64,000 bases of DNA from Porphyra umbilicalis (GCA_002049455.2 KV918965.1:1-64000), one strand, 5' to 3'. Positions 20,107 through 32,887 are shown, counted from the first letter of the stretch. A program made the numbers and translations. Notes: generated from the sequence alone by a model not told the origin.

Positions 20107-23100
20107 GCGGGGGTGGGAGTGGTGCCCTCCCTGATGCGTGGGGGCGGGGGGGGGAGGGCGGCGGGTGGGGGGGGTGCGAGCGGTGAGGGAGGTGGTTATA
20201 GGCGGGAAGAGAGCACCCTGCACATGCATGATAACCACCGCTGGGCAGATGTGGTGCTGCGCCAGGGAACTGCAGGATTGCAGGAGAAGGACGGCCGCCT
20301 CTGCCGCTGGTGAGGGCGGCCCGCAAGACGACTGGTTTTGAAGGGAAGACCGCCGCTGCTGCTGCTGAGGTCGGACCGCAAGACGACTGATCTTGGAGAA
20401 TGGCAAGGCACTGGGCGATGCTCGTTGTCTGCCGTCATGGAAGATGGTGAAAACTTTAGCTCTTTCGCGACTGCCAGCAAGGCAGTGGGTGGGCCAAGCG
20501 CCGTGGCTCTTTTCTCGTCACGTCAGGCGGCCAATGACATGCGCCGCACGAATTTGAGCTGACAGAGCTCTCGCTGGTAACAGCCGAACAACCACTGTCA
20601 GCCACGTGGGTTTGCATGACCATTTCAGCCAGGGGATCGGGTTTCTCCGTTCCCAGACGACGCACTAGCGCGGGTCGAGCGTGACGGGGTCATGCGTGGG
20701 GTGCTATTAACGATAGGGGGCTCAATTCAAAATCACCCATGCGGGTTTGACCCCCCATTTCAGACCGGCTCTGGGAACCCCGGTACAGGACCACCTGGGG
20801 TCGCCATGGGGATGCCCCCACTCGGCTGATGGCCTGATGTTTTACAAACCGGTCTCGATCGGCGGTTTCTGAACTCCAGACAGACACGAGAGTTCTAAAG
20901 GCGCCACCGAGACACGCCTTTTCTGGCCTCTAGGGGGGGGGGTGCGACCGTCCCATCGGGTTTGGGGAAACATGGTCGACGTCTAACGTTGCAATTTCTA
21001 GAAAAGCACCATAGAGGGCCTCTATGCGGATCAGGGCCTCAGATTCCCGACAGCCTCCGAACCCCAGAAATAGGTATGGGACTGGAATTAGTACATTTCT
21101 TTAAGTCAATACCTACTCTATGTGGTGGTTCCGCATAGCTACATTGCTGCGTGTGCCGTTTTCTGCATAGAGCTGCCACGTTGCGCCACGTTAGACACGT
21201 GGAAGCAATATTTGCGGAATGCGACATTGTTGGCTGTGCTCTTACGGTACACACAATGCCCCACTGAGCTCGTCCACCGCTGGTCAATAATTCGCCATGG
21301 GCGCCGGGTAGTGCACGCGGGTGGTGATTAGACACTCGTGCTTTGCTGCCGCTATTTCTTTTTACAGAGAAGCCGCATGTTGGGCACTGTGCCCCCCGCC
21401 GACTGCCGCCCGGACAAGAACATGTGGTGATGCGGTGTGTCACCGCCTTCGTTCCCGATCAAGCGCCAGCGCGGAGACGACTCGGGCGTGCGGTTGGTTT
21501 CGTCGGCCGTCTTTCTTTTTCTGAATGAGGCGGACGGTGCAAGAGACCGCGAAAAACGGGGCTCCCACAAGATGTGATATGGCCTCCTCAGGTTGGATGT
21601 CGAGACACGAGAGCTAAATGTTAGACACGACGAAAAATATGCATGACACGTACTCCAAAGCAGAGAAACACGTTGGAAACTGCTTACATGAGCCTATGTA
21701 GCCAACAGATGAGCCGGAATCCTGATGTCCGCATCTGACCCGTCTTAACTGGTCGTGGCCTGTGGGACGGACAGTCGACCAGCTCGTCGACTTCGGAGCC
21801 TTAGAGCATTGTCAACAACTCAGGCTATCTCTATCGGCCATTACATTCTGGAACCAAGTCCGCGCGTCCTTAGACAGCCACATGTACGTCAGCGGTTGGC
21901 TGCTTTGCTGTCATGAGGCTAAGTACCTGCAGGATCCCTTACACCACGTCCTGTCTTGGCCCGATCAAGACGATATTGTCCGCCAGGAATTGATTCACTG
22001 CAGCAGCAGTTGACAACTGTGGTGAGCAGCCGTATCATCCATAACGAAGGCGCAGAGAACGCTCGTCGGCAGACGGACAAAGAAATAGGTCAAAATGTGC
22101 AGCGCTTGATGACGTCCACGCCTAGAAGGGCGTCGCTGTAGGACCATTGCCATGTACGACAGCTCCAGCGGACGTTCCGGAACAGCGACCATCTCTGCAC
22201 AGAAGGAACTGGCAGTCAATCGTGCAGACGTGGCGCACACGTTTCAGCCACGTGCGACTTTTTACTGTGAAACGGGTCGTTGATCCATTACATGGGCCAA
22301 TCAGAGGCTCCCGTGATATAGCCTCGGCTATCCTAAAAGCTATTCCGACTCGAAATAGAAAAGCGATAGCCGCACAGCTATTCTTGGTCAGCGGAAGCCA
22401 GAATCAAGTAGGTAGTTCGATTCTATGGCCCGAAAAACAAAAGGGCTTCTTCGTCTAAAAAGTGGTGGTACATCGGATTTCAGGTGCTTATAGAACACGT
22501 TGTGCAACGTGGCGTGAATATGGCGATAGCATCTCATTGTTAACAATGCTCTTATGCAGTGCTGCGCAACTCCAGTGTCTTGTTACTTGTAACTGAATTT
22601 TCATTGGGGCCATCCTGACATGAAGGACGTGTCTCAGCTTCCACGGTGGACCCTCCAATAACCATCCACGCGTCGGTCGAGGCCCTCTCCGCCTGCAGAC
22701 GACGTCTCCCATTGGTTATCCTCTGCGTCTTGCCTCCCTCGAGGGGACTATGTGAGGCCCACCAGGACCTCTGATCGAGCGACGATACTGACAAATGCCT
22801 AGGCTCTAGGGCTGCATTCCACAAAAATAACTCGCCAGCCGCGTAGGCCCTGCCACGAACACTTGGGAATCCTCCGCGCGCAGCGTATCCATCGCCGGTT
22901 GGCCCGTGGTGTCTACATTGGGCCCTAGCACCTGAGCCCCGGATCGCCGGACCAGAAGTGGAAGTCTCCTTTCGCGCCTGTGGTGGCACCACGGCTGATG
23001 ATGAGATCCTGGGGATCCCGCAATGTGTCCCTCTAGCCAATCCCGTTGCGCGTCCACTTCTGTGTGCAGGGCGGGCCCTCGGCCGCACCACCCCAGCGCC

Positions 23101-26100
23101 TGCGAGCGCCACGCAACGCGGCACGTCGGCCCGCCTCCTTCCGAACCCCCTCGAGGGCAGTTTTCGAGCACACGTGCAACACTCCGGCGGCTGCAACGCC
23201 GCAGTGTGGCGCCGGCGTGAGCGTCGTATCTCGACAGCATCCAAGGCGACCACCCCATTGGCCACTGCGGACGCCGGCGCGCGCCCGGGCAATGAGCCCC
23301 GCCCCCGCGGCCCGCGGCCGCCGTCCGCCGCGGGCGCCGACGCGGTCGCTGCGGGGCGTCACCTCCGCCTCGTCTGCGCGGGTGGGACGCGGCGTGAGGT
23401 CAGCCCCCTGCAACGCCCATTCACGAATGCCCGGCGTCGTGCCGCCGTGGCGCCGCACCGACGCGCGGGCGGTGCTCCACGGCGGCGGCAACGGGCCTTG
23501 ATCGACGGGCCGCCGACGCGGACGCCAACGCCGCCCGACCGACCCGTCGCTACGTACGCCGTCGTACCCCCTCTCGCCCGCCAACGCGTGGCTGTGCGGC
23601 GGTGACACTCGCCGCCCCGCCTTCCCCAACGTGACGACGACGGGCGACGCGACGACCGCAAGCGAGTTGCGCCTCGGGCCGCAGCCGCGGAGTGTTTTGC
23701 GTGGCGCCCGTTGCCCCGCTGCTCCGGTTGCAACGCGAAGGGCGGCACTCTCGCCCCGTACTTCAGCGAGCTGCGTCGACGCCACCACGTGCCCCCGCTC
23801 GGTTCTCCGTCGACCACTTGCGCCTCCCACCCCCCCCCCTACCCCTCTTGACCACGTCGAGCGACTCGTTCCCTTCTGTCGTTGCGCCCAATCACCCTCC
23901 TCGTCGATCCCTTTCAACTCTCCCCCCCCCTCCATCTGTACCCGCACGTTATCATGGAGCCAATGACCCCCCCCACTTCCCCCCCCTCCCCTCACGGTGG
24001 CCAAGCCGACTGCTGGTCTGACGCTTCGTCGCCCGCCGAGGCACATGAGCGCCGCAAGCGGTGGTGGTTGGCGCAGCGGCGCCTCCGCTCCGAGCCGGTC
24101 ATGCTCCTGCGGCGGGACCAGCTCGATGGCGGTGACGCCCCGCGCGTAGCGCAGGTGCTCTTCCAGGGGGGCGGGGGAGAGCGTCCGCGGCGGTGAGATG
24201 GCGACAGTCGGTGATGCTGTGGGTTGAGCCGCGGCTCCCCCCGAGACAATCAAGCTCCCGGCGATAAGCAAGCGCCCTACGGACATCCCGGTGGGGTGGT
24301 GTTGCGGTGGCGGGGCTGTGGGACTGGTACGGTCCCCGCTGAGGCGGCGCACTGGATGTTGCTGCCGTCCAGCTTGGGGCGCCGATGATCACACCGTGCG
24401 AAACCTTGAGTTGACGCAAGGCAGGCGAAAACGCCTCGCCACCGTGGTTGCGTTGCGCTCGACGACTGCTTTGCGTTGTGGATGCAGGTCGGCGAGCTCC
24501 AACAATATGCTCTGTGCGCCGATTGCCACGGTCGTTAACTGTGGTGCGGACGCTCGTGCGTGTCAAGGTGTGGATATGGATTGGGGTTTGCCTGGGAACA
24601 ATGGTGCTTCCTATCCACAATCGCACTTGCACATTCCTTGCTTGCCTTCTGTGCTGTTGCCTGGTTTCATTGCGTAGGGCCCGTCGTCGCGGGCAAGAAG
24701 AAAATGAGCCAGAAGCGCTCCATTCCCTTTTCGAAGACTCGCTTTGCACCGAGCGCGTTGGCACTAGATGCTACTCTGCCGTTTGTAGCGATGCGTCACA
24801 TGTCCACTGCCAGGTAGCGCGTACTCCCACTTCAGCGCAGTATCCGCCCACCTGGCGCAGACGGCGCTTCGCCGTTTGCGTTGAGATACCTGTGGCGTCC
24901 TCTGCGATGCTGACAGTAGGTTTAGGTCAGGCTTGTACCCAACGGCGTTGGCCGACGCACGCACGTCGGCTGCACTTCGGCTCACGGGGGCTCACGGTCC
25001 GGAATGAACGGCTCGGTGCCCTCTCATTGGGCAACGTCCCCAACTGACTCTCGTGACATTGTTGCGAGACTGCGGCGGGGCCAGATCTCTGCCTGCCTTG
25101 TGGGGGGGCAACCACGCCACGACCGTTGATTCGTCGCTGGCCGGTTATTGATGGCGTGTGTCCTCTGCGCGCCGGGCTACCGACTGACGCCCTGTCTAAA
25201 CGGGCGTGTTTGAGCCAGTCTCAAACACGCCTGGGCGTGTCAGCAACAAAGAGGAGGGTGCAGGGGAAAGGGGATGAGGAAGTAGGAGCGCGGGTGTGGG
25301 CGCAGCGTGCGGTCACTCGTGCAGGGCCGGCACGCGGGGGAGGGGCATGCAGGTGTGGTGAAGACGCGGTGAGGAATGGGGAGGGGCGATGGTTGGAGAA
25401 CGGCACCGGGGCGCTTGGTCTTTATAGCACGGGGACCGGCGCCGCGGCGCCCCCGACGCAGCCGCCGCCGGGCGCGGGCGACGGCGGTGCGGCGGCGCGG
25501 GTGGCGCGCCGCTCTGGTCGTGCGCGGCGGCGGCGGCGGCGGCGGCCGCCGCCGCCGCCCGGGCGCGGCGGCTGCGCGGCGGTGCCGCCGACGCGCCGCC
25601 GCCGGCGGTGCCGCGCCCGCGGCTGTGCCGCCGCCGGCGGGCGGTGGCGGCGGCGACGGGGGCGGCGGCGGCGGGGCGCCGCGGCGGGCGGTGGCGGTCG
25701 CTCCCCGGCGGGCGCGTTGTGTGGATTGCCGGTGCGGCCATGGGGGGGGGGCGGGGGGTGGGGGCCGTCCGTCCCCCCCCCCTCTGCTACCGACGACGAC
25801 GCGCACGCGCCGCGTCACGTGGCCGTCACGGACAGGCGGACGGCGGCGGGGTGGGCGCTCCGTGCCGCCGGCGCGGGGGTGGACGGGCGGCACACGGCGG
25901 GGCGGAGGCCCATCCTCTCGGCGGGAGGCAAGCGTGTCGGCGGCAAGCGGCGGTGTGGCCAACGGGGGTCGACGCGGATCCCCCATTGGTGGTGGGGTCC
26001 TTTCGGCCGCGACACGAACCGCGGACCTTTCCTGCTGGCCAACCGCGCGGGCGGCGCGACGGGCACGGGCGTCACCCCGCAGCATGCTCGGCGCGGCTGC

Positions 26101-26424
26101 GACGCGCTGTGCGCAGCCGCCATGGCGGTGGCCCCCAAACGATGGGCCGGCGGTTGGAGCGCCCCGCCCTCTCTCCTTTGCGACCCCTCTTGCTCTCGCC
26201 GCGCCCCCCAATTCCCCGCTCTGCCCGTCGGCCGTCCACGTTATCCCGACCACGCCCCTCACCCGTCGTGCTCGACGTGGCCATCACCGCACCCGCGCCT
26301 TTTCCCGCTCCGTGCTCCTTTTTGCACAATCCGAGCCCCCCTTCGGTTGTGCATCCCGTACCCCCCCTGACTTGTCGAGCAGTCCCCCCCCCACCCCCCC
26401 CGCCCCTGCACGCTCCGAGACCCA
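20107..26424. other. long intergenic region
   Basis: About 6.3 kb with no recognised protein. 20.7-22.5 kb is relatively AT-rich and has no long frame. 22.5-24.4 kb and 25.4-26.3 kb are very GC-rich and open on several frames by composition. A possible 80-residue frame is at 23954-24196. The last 80 bases are C-rich and lead into the helicase start. Confidence 0.5.
23954..24196 (+). CDS. possible small basic protein
   Basis: An 80-residue frame from ATG 23954, directly after a strongly pyrimidine-rich stretch (about 23870-23950) like those before firm genes. The N-terminus is Pro/Ser/Thr-rich (EPMTPPTSPPSPHGG). The middle is a basic helix (HERRKRWWLAQRRLRSEP) and the end is Gly/Arg. No family is recognised. 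It might be a first exon. The opposite strand is also open here, with a hydrophobic stretch that could imitate a signal peptide. Confidence 0.3.
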   Translation: MEPMTPPTSPPSPHGGQADCWSDASSPAEAHERRKRWWLAQRRLRSEPVMLLRRDQLDGGDAPRVAQVLFQGGGGERPRR

Positions 26425-29321
26425 ATGGCCGACCTCACCCCCGAGCAAGCGGCGGTCGTCGCCCACCCCCCCGACGCGCCGCTCGCGGTCATTGCGTGCG
26501 CCGGCGCTGGCAAAACGCGCGTCCTCCTCCACCGCGCCGCGGCGGTGGCGGCGTCCGCGCCCGGCCCCGCGCGCCCAGTCCTCCTCCTCGCCTTTAACGT
26601 GGGGGCGGTGGCGGCGCTGACGCACCGCCTCGCGGGGATGGCCCTCCCGCCGCGCCCACCCGGGCGCCACTGGGCCGACGGCCCGCCGCTCGACGGTAGC
26701 CATTGGGCGGCCGTGCACACGGTGCACGCGTTTGGCGGCCGCATCCTCCGCGCCGCCGCCGCGCCGGCGCTGGCGGCGGTCGGCCGCCGGCCGGGGTGGA
26801 CGGCGCTGCTCGGCACCCCGCAGTTGACCGCCCTGCACGATGCGGTTGCGGCGGTGGGGGCGCGCCCGCGGGGCGTGGTGGGCAAGGGGGGGGGGCGGGG
26901 GCGGGGTGGACCAGCCGCGCGCGTGCGCACGGCGACGCGGTGTCGCTCGCACGGCGGCGGGCGGCGGGGCGGTGGTTGGACGGGCGGGTGGGGGGGGGGG
27001 CACCGCCGCCGGCGGGGGCTCGACCGCCGGCGAGGGCGGTCCGCCTGGCGGGCGGCTGCCGACCGTGGCGGAGGTGTCGCCAGACGGTCGGTACGGCGGG
27101 CCTGTCACGGAAGCCGTGGCCACCCGCTATGAGCTCCTCAAGCGGGAGTACAACTTGGTCGACTATGACGACATGGTCATCCTGGCCGTGCACCTGCTGC
27201 TGCTCGATGCGCCGCTTCGGGGCGTGTGGGCGCGCCGCTACGCGCACGTGCTGGTGGACGAGTGGCAGGACGTGTCCCCCCACACCATCCTCCTCGTCAA
27301 GATCCTCGTCACTGCCGGCGGCGACGGCGGCGGCGGCGGCGGTGGCGGCGGGCGTACGCCTCTGCTCGAAGAAGGCGACGCGGGCGCGCTCCCCCATACG
27401 GGCGTGACGGTGGCCATGGACGACGATCAAGTCATTTACGGCTTTCTCGGCGCCTCCCCCGCGGCCGCAGACCTCTTTCGGGTCCACCTCGTCGCCGGCG
27501 GCGGCGGCGCCGCCGTCGCCGCCGACCCCTCGCGGTGGCGCCACGTCCTCCCCACCAACCACCGCAGCGGCGGCCACATTGTCGCCGCCGCCGACGGCCT
27601 CATCCGCCACAACACGCGGCGGGTGCCCAAGCGCCTGGTGGCGGTCAAGCCGCCCGGCGCGCGCGTGCGGCTCGCCGCCTGCGCGTCGCGGGCGGTCGAG
27701 GCGGCGCACTGCGTGGCGACGGTGCGGGGGTGGGCGGCCCGCCTCGCGTGGCGCCACATGGCCGTCCTCACCCGCTCCCACGCGACGCGCGTGGCGGTGA
27801 CGGCCGCCCTCACCGCCGCGGGCGTGCCGGTGGTGGGGGACCGCCGCCGTCGGCGGGCGGGGGGGGGGGGGGGGGAGGGGGGGGGGGCGCTGGCTTGCCA
27901 CCGCTGCCGCCGCCGCCGGGGGCGGCGTTGCTTGTGACACCGCTCGCCGCGCTGCCGCCCGCCGCGGTCGCGGCGCTGTGCGTGGCGCGCGTGGCGGCGG
28001 ATGGGCGCGACGTTGTCGCCGCCGCTGGCGCGGTCGCGCGGCTGGCGCCGGCGTGGGCCCCCCCGACCGCCGGCGGCCGTCGTGACCGCGTCGTTGATGA
28101 AGCGGCGCTGCGGCGGGCCGCCGCGGCGGTGGCGGCGGCGGCGGCGGCGGCGGGCGAGGCGGGCGGGGCGCCCCCCGCGCCCGCCGTCGGGCAGTTGCGG
28201 CACCTGCTGAGGGCGGTCGACGGCGTGCGGGCCGCCGCGGTGGCGGGTGGGGCGGCCGTGACGGCGGCGGCGACTTTGGCCGCCGCCGCCCACGGTGTGC
28301 GCTCCCCACCGGTGGGGGGGGGGGCGCCGTTGGGGGGGGGGGGCTCCCGGCGCTGGCCGCCGTGGCGGGCGTCTTGGATGGGGCGGCGGCTCAGGCGCCG
28401 TGGACGAGTCCGAGCCCCCTTTCCGTAGCCGTCGCGGTGGCGGCGGCGGCGTCGGCGGCAGAGGCGGCGTCTCGCCCTGGGCCGGCCAGTCAGCCCCCCG
28501 CGGCGGCGCTGCACGGCGCCTCTTGCGGCCAACCCCACCGATGTGGTGCCTGTGGTGCACCGTCTCAAGCGCGCACCACCCCGTCAATGGTAGCCAACGG
28601 TGGCGGCAGCCGCCCCGTGGCCTCGCGACCCCGCCACCGGGTGGCGTCTGGCACGCTGCTCGGCACGTGGCCGGCGGTCAAGGGCGCCCGCGTCGCCCCG
28701 CCCGACCGCCGCCGCAGGCACCCGTCGGCCGCCACGCGCGGCGGCACACGGGTGACGGGCGACGTCGCCGGCGGTCCGCACGCGCGACCGCCGACCGCCG
28801 CCGCAGCGGCGGTGACCGCGGCCGTGGCGGCAGAGGCGACGGTCGCCGCCGACGCCCCCGGCCTGGTGCGCCTGCGGCAGCTGCTCGCGCCGCTGCGGCA
28901 CCTTGTCGACGACGACCATGGCGATGTCGGCGACGGCGACGCCGGCGGGGAGGCAGACGGTGGCGGTGTCGGCGGCGGCAGCGGCGGCACCCCGCCCGCG
29001 GCCCCGTCGGCGGGTGGCGGTGGGGGTGACGCCGCCGGCGGTGGCGGCGGCGGCGGCGGCGGGGACGGCACCCCCAACGCCATCTCGGTCCTGACCATCC
29101 ACGCGGCCAAAGGCTGCGAGTGGCCCGCGGTGCTCTTGCCGGGCCTTGATGATGCGGATTGGTTGGCCGGCTGGCAGTTTGACGAGGAAGAGTGCCGCCG
29201 CCACATCTACGTGGCGCTGACGCGGGGGGAGGAGCGGGTGGTTATGGGCCACCCACAGGAGAGATTCACTGGTCGTGACGCACGCCGGTGGGAGGGGCGC
29301 GGGGGCTGGCGGACGGCTTGA
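26425..29321 (+). CDS. UvrD/Rep-like SF1 DNA helicase, frame broken at G runs
   Basis: All the landmarks of an SF1A helicase appear in order, but in four successive frame changes. Motif I is IACAGAGKTRVLL near residue 23. Motif Ia is HTVHAFGGRIL. Motif II is HVLVDEWQDVSP (DEWQD). Motif III is VAMDDDQVIYGFLGA. Motif IV is LPTNHRSGGHIV. Motif V is LTIHAAKGCEWPAVLLPGL and motif VI is HIYVALTRGEERVVM. The frame changes coincide with G10 at 26886-26895, G11 at 26990-27000, G17 plus G11 at 27859-27887, and G11/G12 at 28314-28343. No stop interrupts a conserved motif. Motifs I to VI match enzymes that unwind DNA 3' to 5' using ATP, in repair or replication. The start ATG follows a C-rich leader. Large Ala/Gly-rich insertions separate motifs IV and V. 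Either the homopolymers are misread or the gene is a recent pseudogene. Confidence 0.8.
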
Positions 29322-30486
29322 CGCTTGTTCTGTTGTCGTGTCGCGACGCTGCCGCGGCGGTTGCCGCCCGGTCGATGTGGTTGGTGCTGTGCCAGCTGCG
29401 GGGGTCCCCGGCGCTGCACCACAAGCTGGATGACGACCAGCGCAACGGATGCAACTGGCACTGTCGCCGTGCTTGACCGATGGATTGGGTGCGCCGCAGC
29501 TGAGCAAGCGCTGCTTGCGCTGTGCAGGCCACGAGCAGATGGTCGTGCGGTGTCCAGAGGTAGTGGGTGTGCCGCTGCGGACCAAGCGCATCTTGTGCTG
29601 TGAAGGCCACCACACACACAGTTGGTCATGCGGCGTCATGCGTTGCACGGAAGCGGGGTTGTCGCGCTGCTCCATCCAACGTGGGTGCGACCAACACTCG
29701 ACCGACGCGCGCGAGGCGGGCGGCGCGACCGCGCGCTGTGTTTTGCCTGTGTGCGGGGCGAGCAGGAGCGACCTGCTGGGCCAGCCGTGTGTGGCAGTGA
29801 CGACGACCGGGCGTGTGCTCTAGATACACGAGGAATCCATCCGTGATTCAGCCACACCCGTCAATCTCCATGACCTTGCAAGGATCTTACTGGTTCCAGT
29901 CTGACCGCCAGACCAACCTGTTGGTCGACGTTGGCGGTCTCGTCGCTGCCGTTTCGCCCGGCCGCCGCTCCCCGCGGTGCCGCTTGGCACTCGCCGTCGC
30001 GCAGCGGCGCGGCCGCGGCGGCGCCGCGCCGCGTCGCCGCCAAGTCATCCGGCGGCCGCGCCGCGGCGGACGGCCGCTGCCCCCCCCGCCCCAGCGGCGT
30101 GGCGGGCATCCACACGGCGCCGCGGGGGGCTGAGCCGTGGCGCCGCCGAGACGCGCCGACCGCTGCTAGCAGCGGTCATCCTCGACGGGTGCACGCGGGC
30201 AGCGGCCGGGCGCCATGGGCGGCGGGTGACGTCTGCGCGCCGCCGGCCGCCCCCGCCGCCGCCGCCGGCCGCGCGGGAAGAGAGCTCCGCGTCACGCCGC
30301 CCCTCGTCGACGACGTACCCGCCCCCGCCCTCGTCGTCCCGCTCACCAGTGTGCCCCGTTGCCGCCCCGCCCCCCGCCGCCCCCATCCCGCCAGTGTCGC
30401 GGGCGGGAACCGCCCTCGGCCGACGGCCCCCGTCCCCCCCCCTCCCCCCCCCTCTCCCCTTCTCCCGCTGGTCCCTCCCCGCGGCC
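29322..30486 (+). other. between helicase and VTA1-like gene; Cys/His-rich frame
   Basis: The first half contains a frame (29449-29823) with two similar blocks, KRCLRCAGHEQMVVRC and KRILCCEGHHTHSWSC, from a diverged tandem duplication of about 80 bp; this may be part of a zinc-binding protein or transposon remnant, unresolved. The second half is very GC-rich and becomes C/T-rich just before 30487. Confidence 0.35.
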
Positions 30487-31240
30487 ATGGCGTCCCCTCC
30501 CCCCCCCCCCCCACCTCACCGTGGCCCCCCGAGCTCCGCCCCATCGCCAAGTACCTCGCGCGCGCGGAGGAGCTGTCGACGACGCACCCGACCGTCGCCT
30601 TTGGCTGCCGCCTCACCGCCCTCGCGGTCGCCCTCGGTGGTGGCCCCCCCCCCCCGCCGGGGGTGCGGGCACCCCCACCGGCGCCCTCCTCCGCACCGTC
30701 CTCGCCGCCGCCGAAGGCGCCCGCTCCGCCTGGGCGGGCCCCGTCCCCCTCGTCACCGCCGCGGCGGCCGACACGGCGGCGCTGCTGCGCGCGGTCGTTG
30801 CGTCTGCCGACGGGGCGCTCGCGGAGGGGCGGGGGGGGGTCGAGACGGCGCGCGCCTACTACGCCGTGACGGTCCTCGTCGACGTGCTGGGGTGCTTGCG
30901 GGGGGGGTGGTGGGGGGGGGGGCTCCCGGCCGCCGCGGGCGTGGCCGCCGCCGCGACCGCCGAGCGCGCGCGCTACGCCGTCGCCCACATCCTGCGGGCG
31001 CTCGGCGACGGGGGTGGGGGCGGCGGCGGCGGCGGCGGCGGCGCTGCCGACGGCACCGTCGGCCCGCCGCCGCCGGCTGCGTGGGCGGCGTGCCGCTCCG
31101 CCGCGGCGGCGGCGGCGGCGGTGGGCGCCGGGGGGGGGCTCGCGGCGTCGCTGGGGGGGGCCACCGTCGAGCCGCCGGCGTTGACGGCCATGGCGGAGCG
31201 GCTGGCGCGCGCGCGGGAGGAGGGGGGGGGGGGGGGGGGG

Positions 31241-31277
<37 letters not shown>

Positions 31278-31433
31278 AGGCACGGCGGGGGGGGGGGGGA
31301 CGCGCTCCTGGCGGCCGCGCGGGCGACGAAAAAGGCGGCGTTGGCGTTGGATTTTGGGGACGCGGCCGCCGCGCGGTGGGCGCTGCGGGACGCGCTGCGG
31401 GCGCTCGAGGGCACGGAGGGGGCGCGTGAGTGA
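30487..31433 (+). CDS. VTA1: VTA1/LIP5-like ESCRT-III/VPS4 cofactor, frame broken at homopolymers
   Basis: Three blocks match the VTA1/LIP5 family in order. The N-terminal MIT-like block is ELRPIAKYLARAEEL then HPTVAFGCRLTALAVALG. The second is VETARAYYAVTVLVDVLG with ERARYAVAHILRALGDG. The short C-terminal domain is ATKKAALALDFGDAAAARW with LRDALRALEG, ending at the stop at 31431-31433. In known members the N-terminal MIT repeats bind ESCRT-III, and the C-terminal helices dimerise and activate the AAA ATPase VPS4 on endosomes. The start ATG (30487, GGCCATGG) follows a C/T-rich leader. The frame changes at C14 (30499-30512), C12 (30644-30655) and the long poly-G of 31222-31299, which encodes the linker before the C-terminal domain. 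No stop hits a conserved block. It is probably a live gene with homopolymer errors. Confidence 0.72.
31222..31299 (+). repeat. near-pure poly-G tract inside the VTA1-like gene
   Basis: Twenty-one G, one A, thirty-three G (to 31276), a ten-base break containing TAG, then thirteen G. It lies exactly at the linker between the N-terminal and C-terminal domains of the VTA1-like protein and would encode polyglycine. It is likely to form G-quadruplexes and to be misread in length. Confidence 0.9.
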
Positions 31434-32887
31434 GCGGGGGGGGGGCGTGATGGAGCGTGTACAGGAGTGAGCCCCCGGCGTTGCTAGTCTTATCGTTTTT
31501 TTTTCTGCGTCCATTGTGGCGGCGGTGGGGGTCTGTATGGCGCCCAGCCATCCATCGTCGGCAGGGGGGGGCGCCACCGCTCCTGCTGGCAGAGCCGGCG
31601 ATGGGCAACCCAGCGGGCCACGCCGTTTTCGCCAACAGCCGTTTTTCTGCCGGAAACCTGCAGCGTGCCTGCGCCCGCCCGCACGCCAGGCGGACCGTAC
31701 CTGTCTGACCAATGGGAAACCTGTGCTCGTTCTGGGTGAACGATCGAACACCATCCGCACACTCGGAATTGGGTGTGTCTGACCAGCACTTGGGCGAACT
31801 TGCAAGCGCACACCCGGAGCCCTCTCGCGCATGCGGGGCACCGTGGCGCATGCGGCGGTGTTGACGACGGCGAGAACGCTTACAATGCTCACCACCAACG
31901 CCCGTCAGATGGTCGCTTGCGCACGGGTACGACCAAGTGGCCGGCGCAGCCTCGTAACGCCGCACGCCTCGCGAAGACGCCGATCGGCCAGGGAAGGCCG
32001 TGTGACTCGTGGATAAGGCATGGTGCAGGGTTGTGAAGGGGATTGCTGGTTCGGTACGTCTGCCGGTGGTGCCGTGGAAGGCGGGGGGAGCATAGGGGCA
32101 TGTACATAATCTCTCTCCGATCCACAGTGTATCTCCAAGACCCAGTTGGATCAGCTGCAATAGAACATTGTGAGAAGCCAATGGAAGGCAGGCCACTTCT
32201 ATCTCGCGAGTACTCCTCTGATATTTATGTGTCTCGTGAAGACAGGCACATCCCGGTCGTGCTCAGACACGCACTTGCGGGCGTGCAATCCGCCCAAACC
32301 CGCCCGCGCCCGTGCCGGCCCGCGCCCCCCGCGTGCCCGTTGGAAGCGGCCCCCGCCCCCGCTCGTCGACTGGTCGTGATGGGCGACGAGCAACTGAGGT
32401 GGCACTGTCTCGCGGGGGCGCAAGCGCGTCTGGGAGCTGCACCTCCCACAAACGGGAGCCCCGAGGCGCCACGTCGGCTCTGGCCTCGCAGGGCCTTGGT
32501 GTGCTATTTTTCTTGTGTCGTGCAACCGGACCCTTGGTGGCGAAGAGCGAGGGGGCGGTGGTGTCGGTGTAAGGCCCGGCCTTCTTGACGCGTCAGGCGG
32601 GTGGGTGGACCCAGCACCACCCGCACGAAGCCGCTGCTGCGGCACCTGCGCCACGACTCAACCCAGTCTCTGGGTTGTTAAGGCGTTCCACGTCGCCGGC
32701 CTGGAGCCCCTGCCCCTGCCATACAGCCTGTTCAGCCTCCGACCGTCCCTCCCCGACACCATCGTCCTCGTTCGACCTCACCACTTCTGCTCTCTTCCCC
32801 CCTCCGCACAACATCGTTGCTAGTCCTGCCCCACTCCCGGTGTGCGCATCCTTTCTTTCACCCCCTTCCCCCCCTCCCTCGGCCACC
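31434..32887. other. intergenic and leader of the hydrolase gene
   Basis: No recognised protein in 31434-32580. From about 32700 the sequence becomes pyrimidine-rich (C/T blocks to 32887) and leads to a perfect GCCACCATG start context at 32882-32890. Confidence 0.6.

Noticed and set aside
23033..24352. A 439-codon minus-strand frame with a hydrophobic stretch near its start
   Set aside because: Mostly Arg/Gly-rich with no motif; the hydrophobic run could be a signal peptide but nothing supports the rest.
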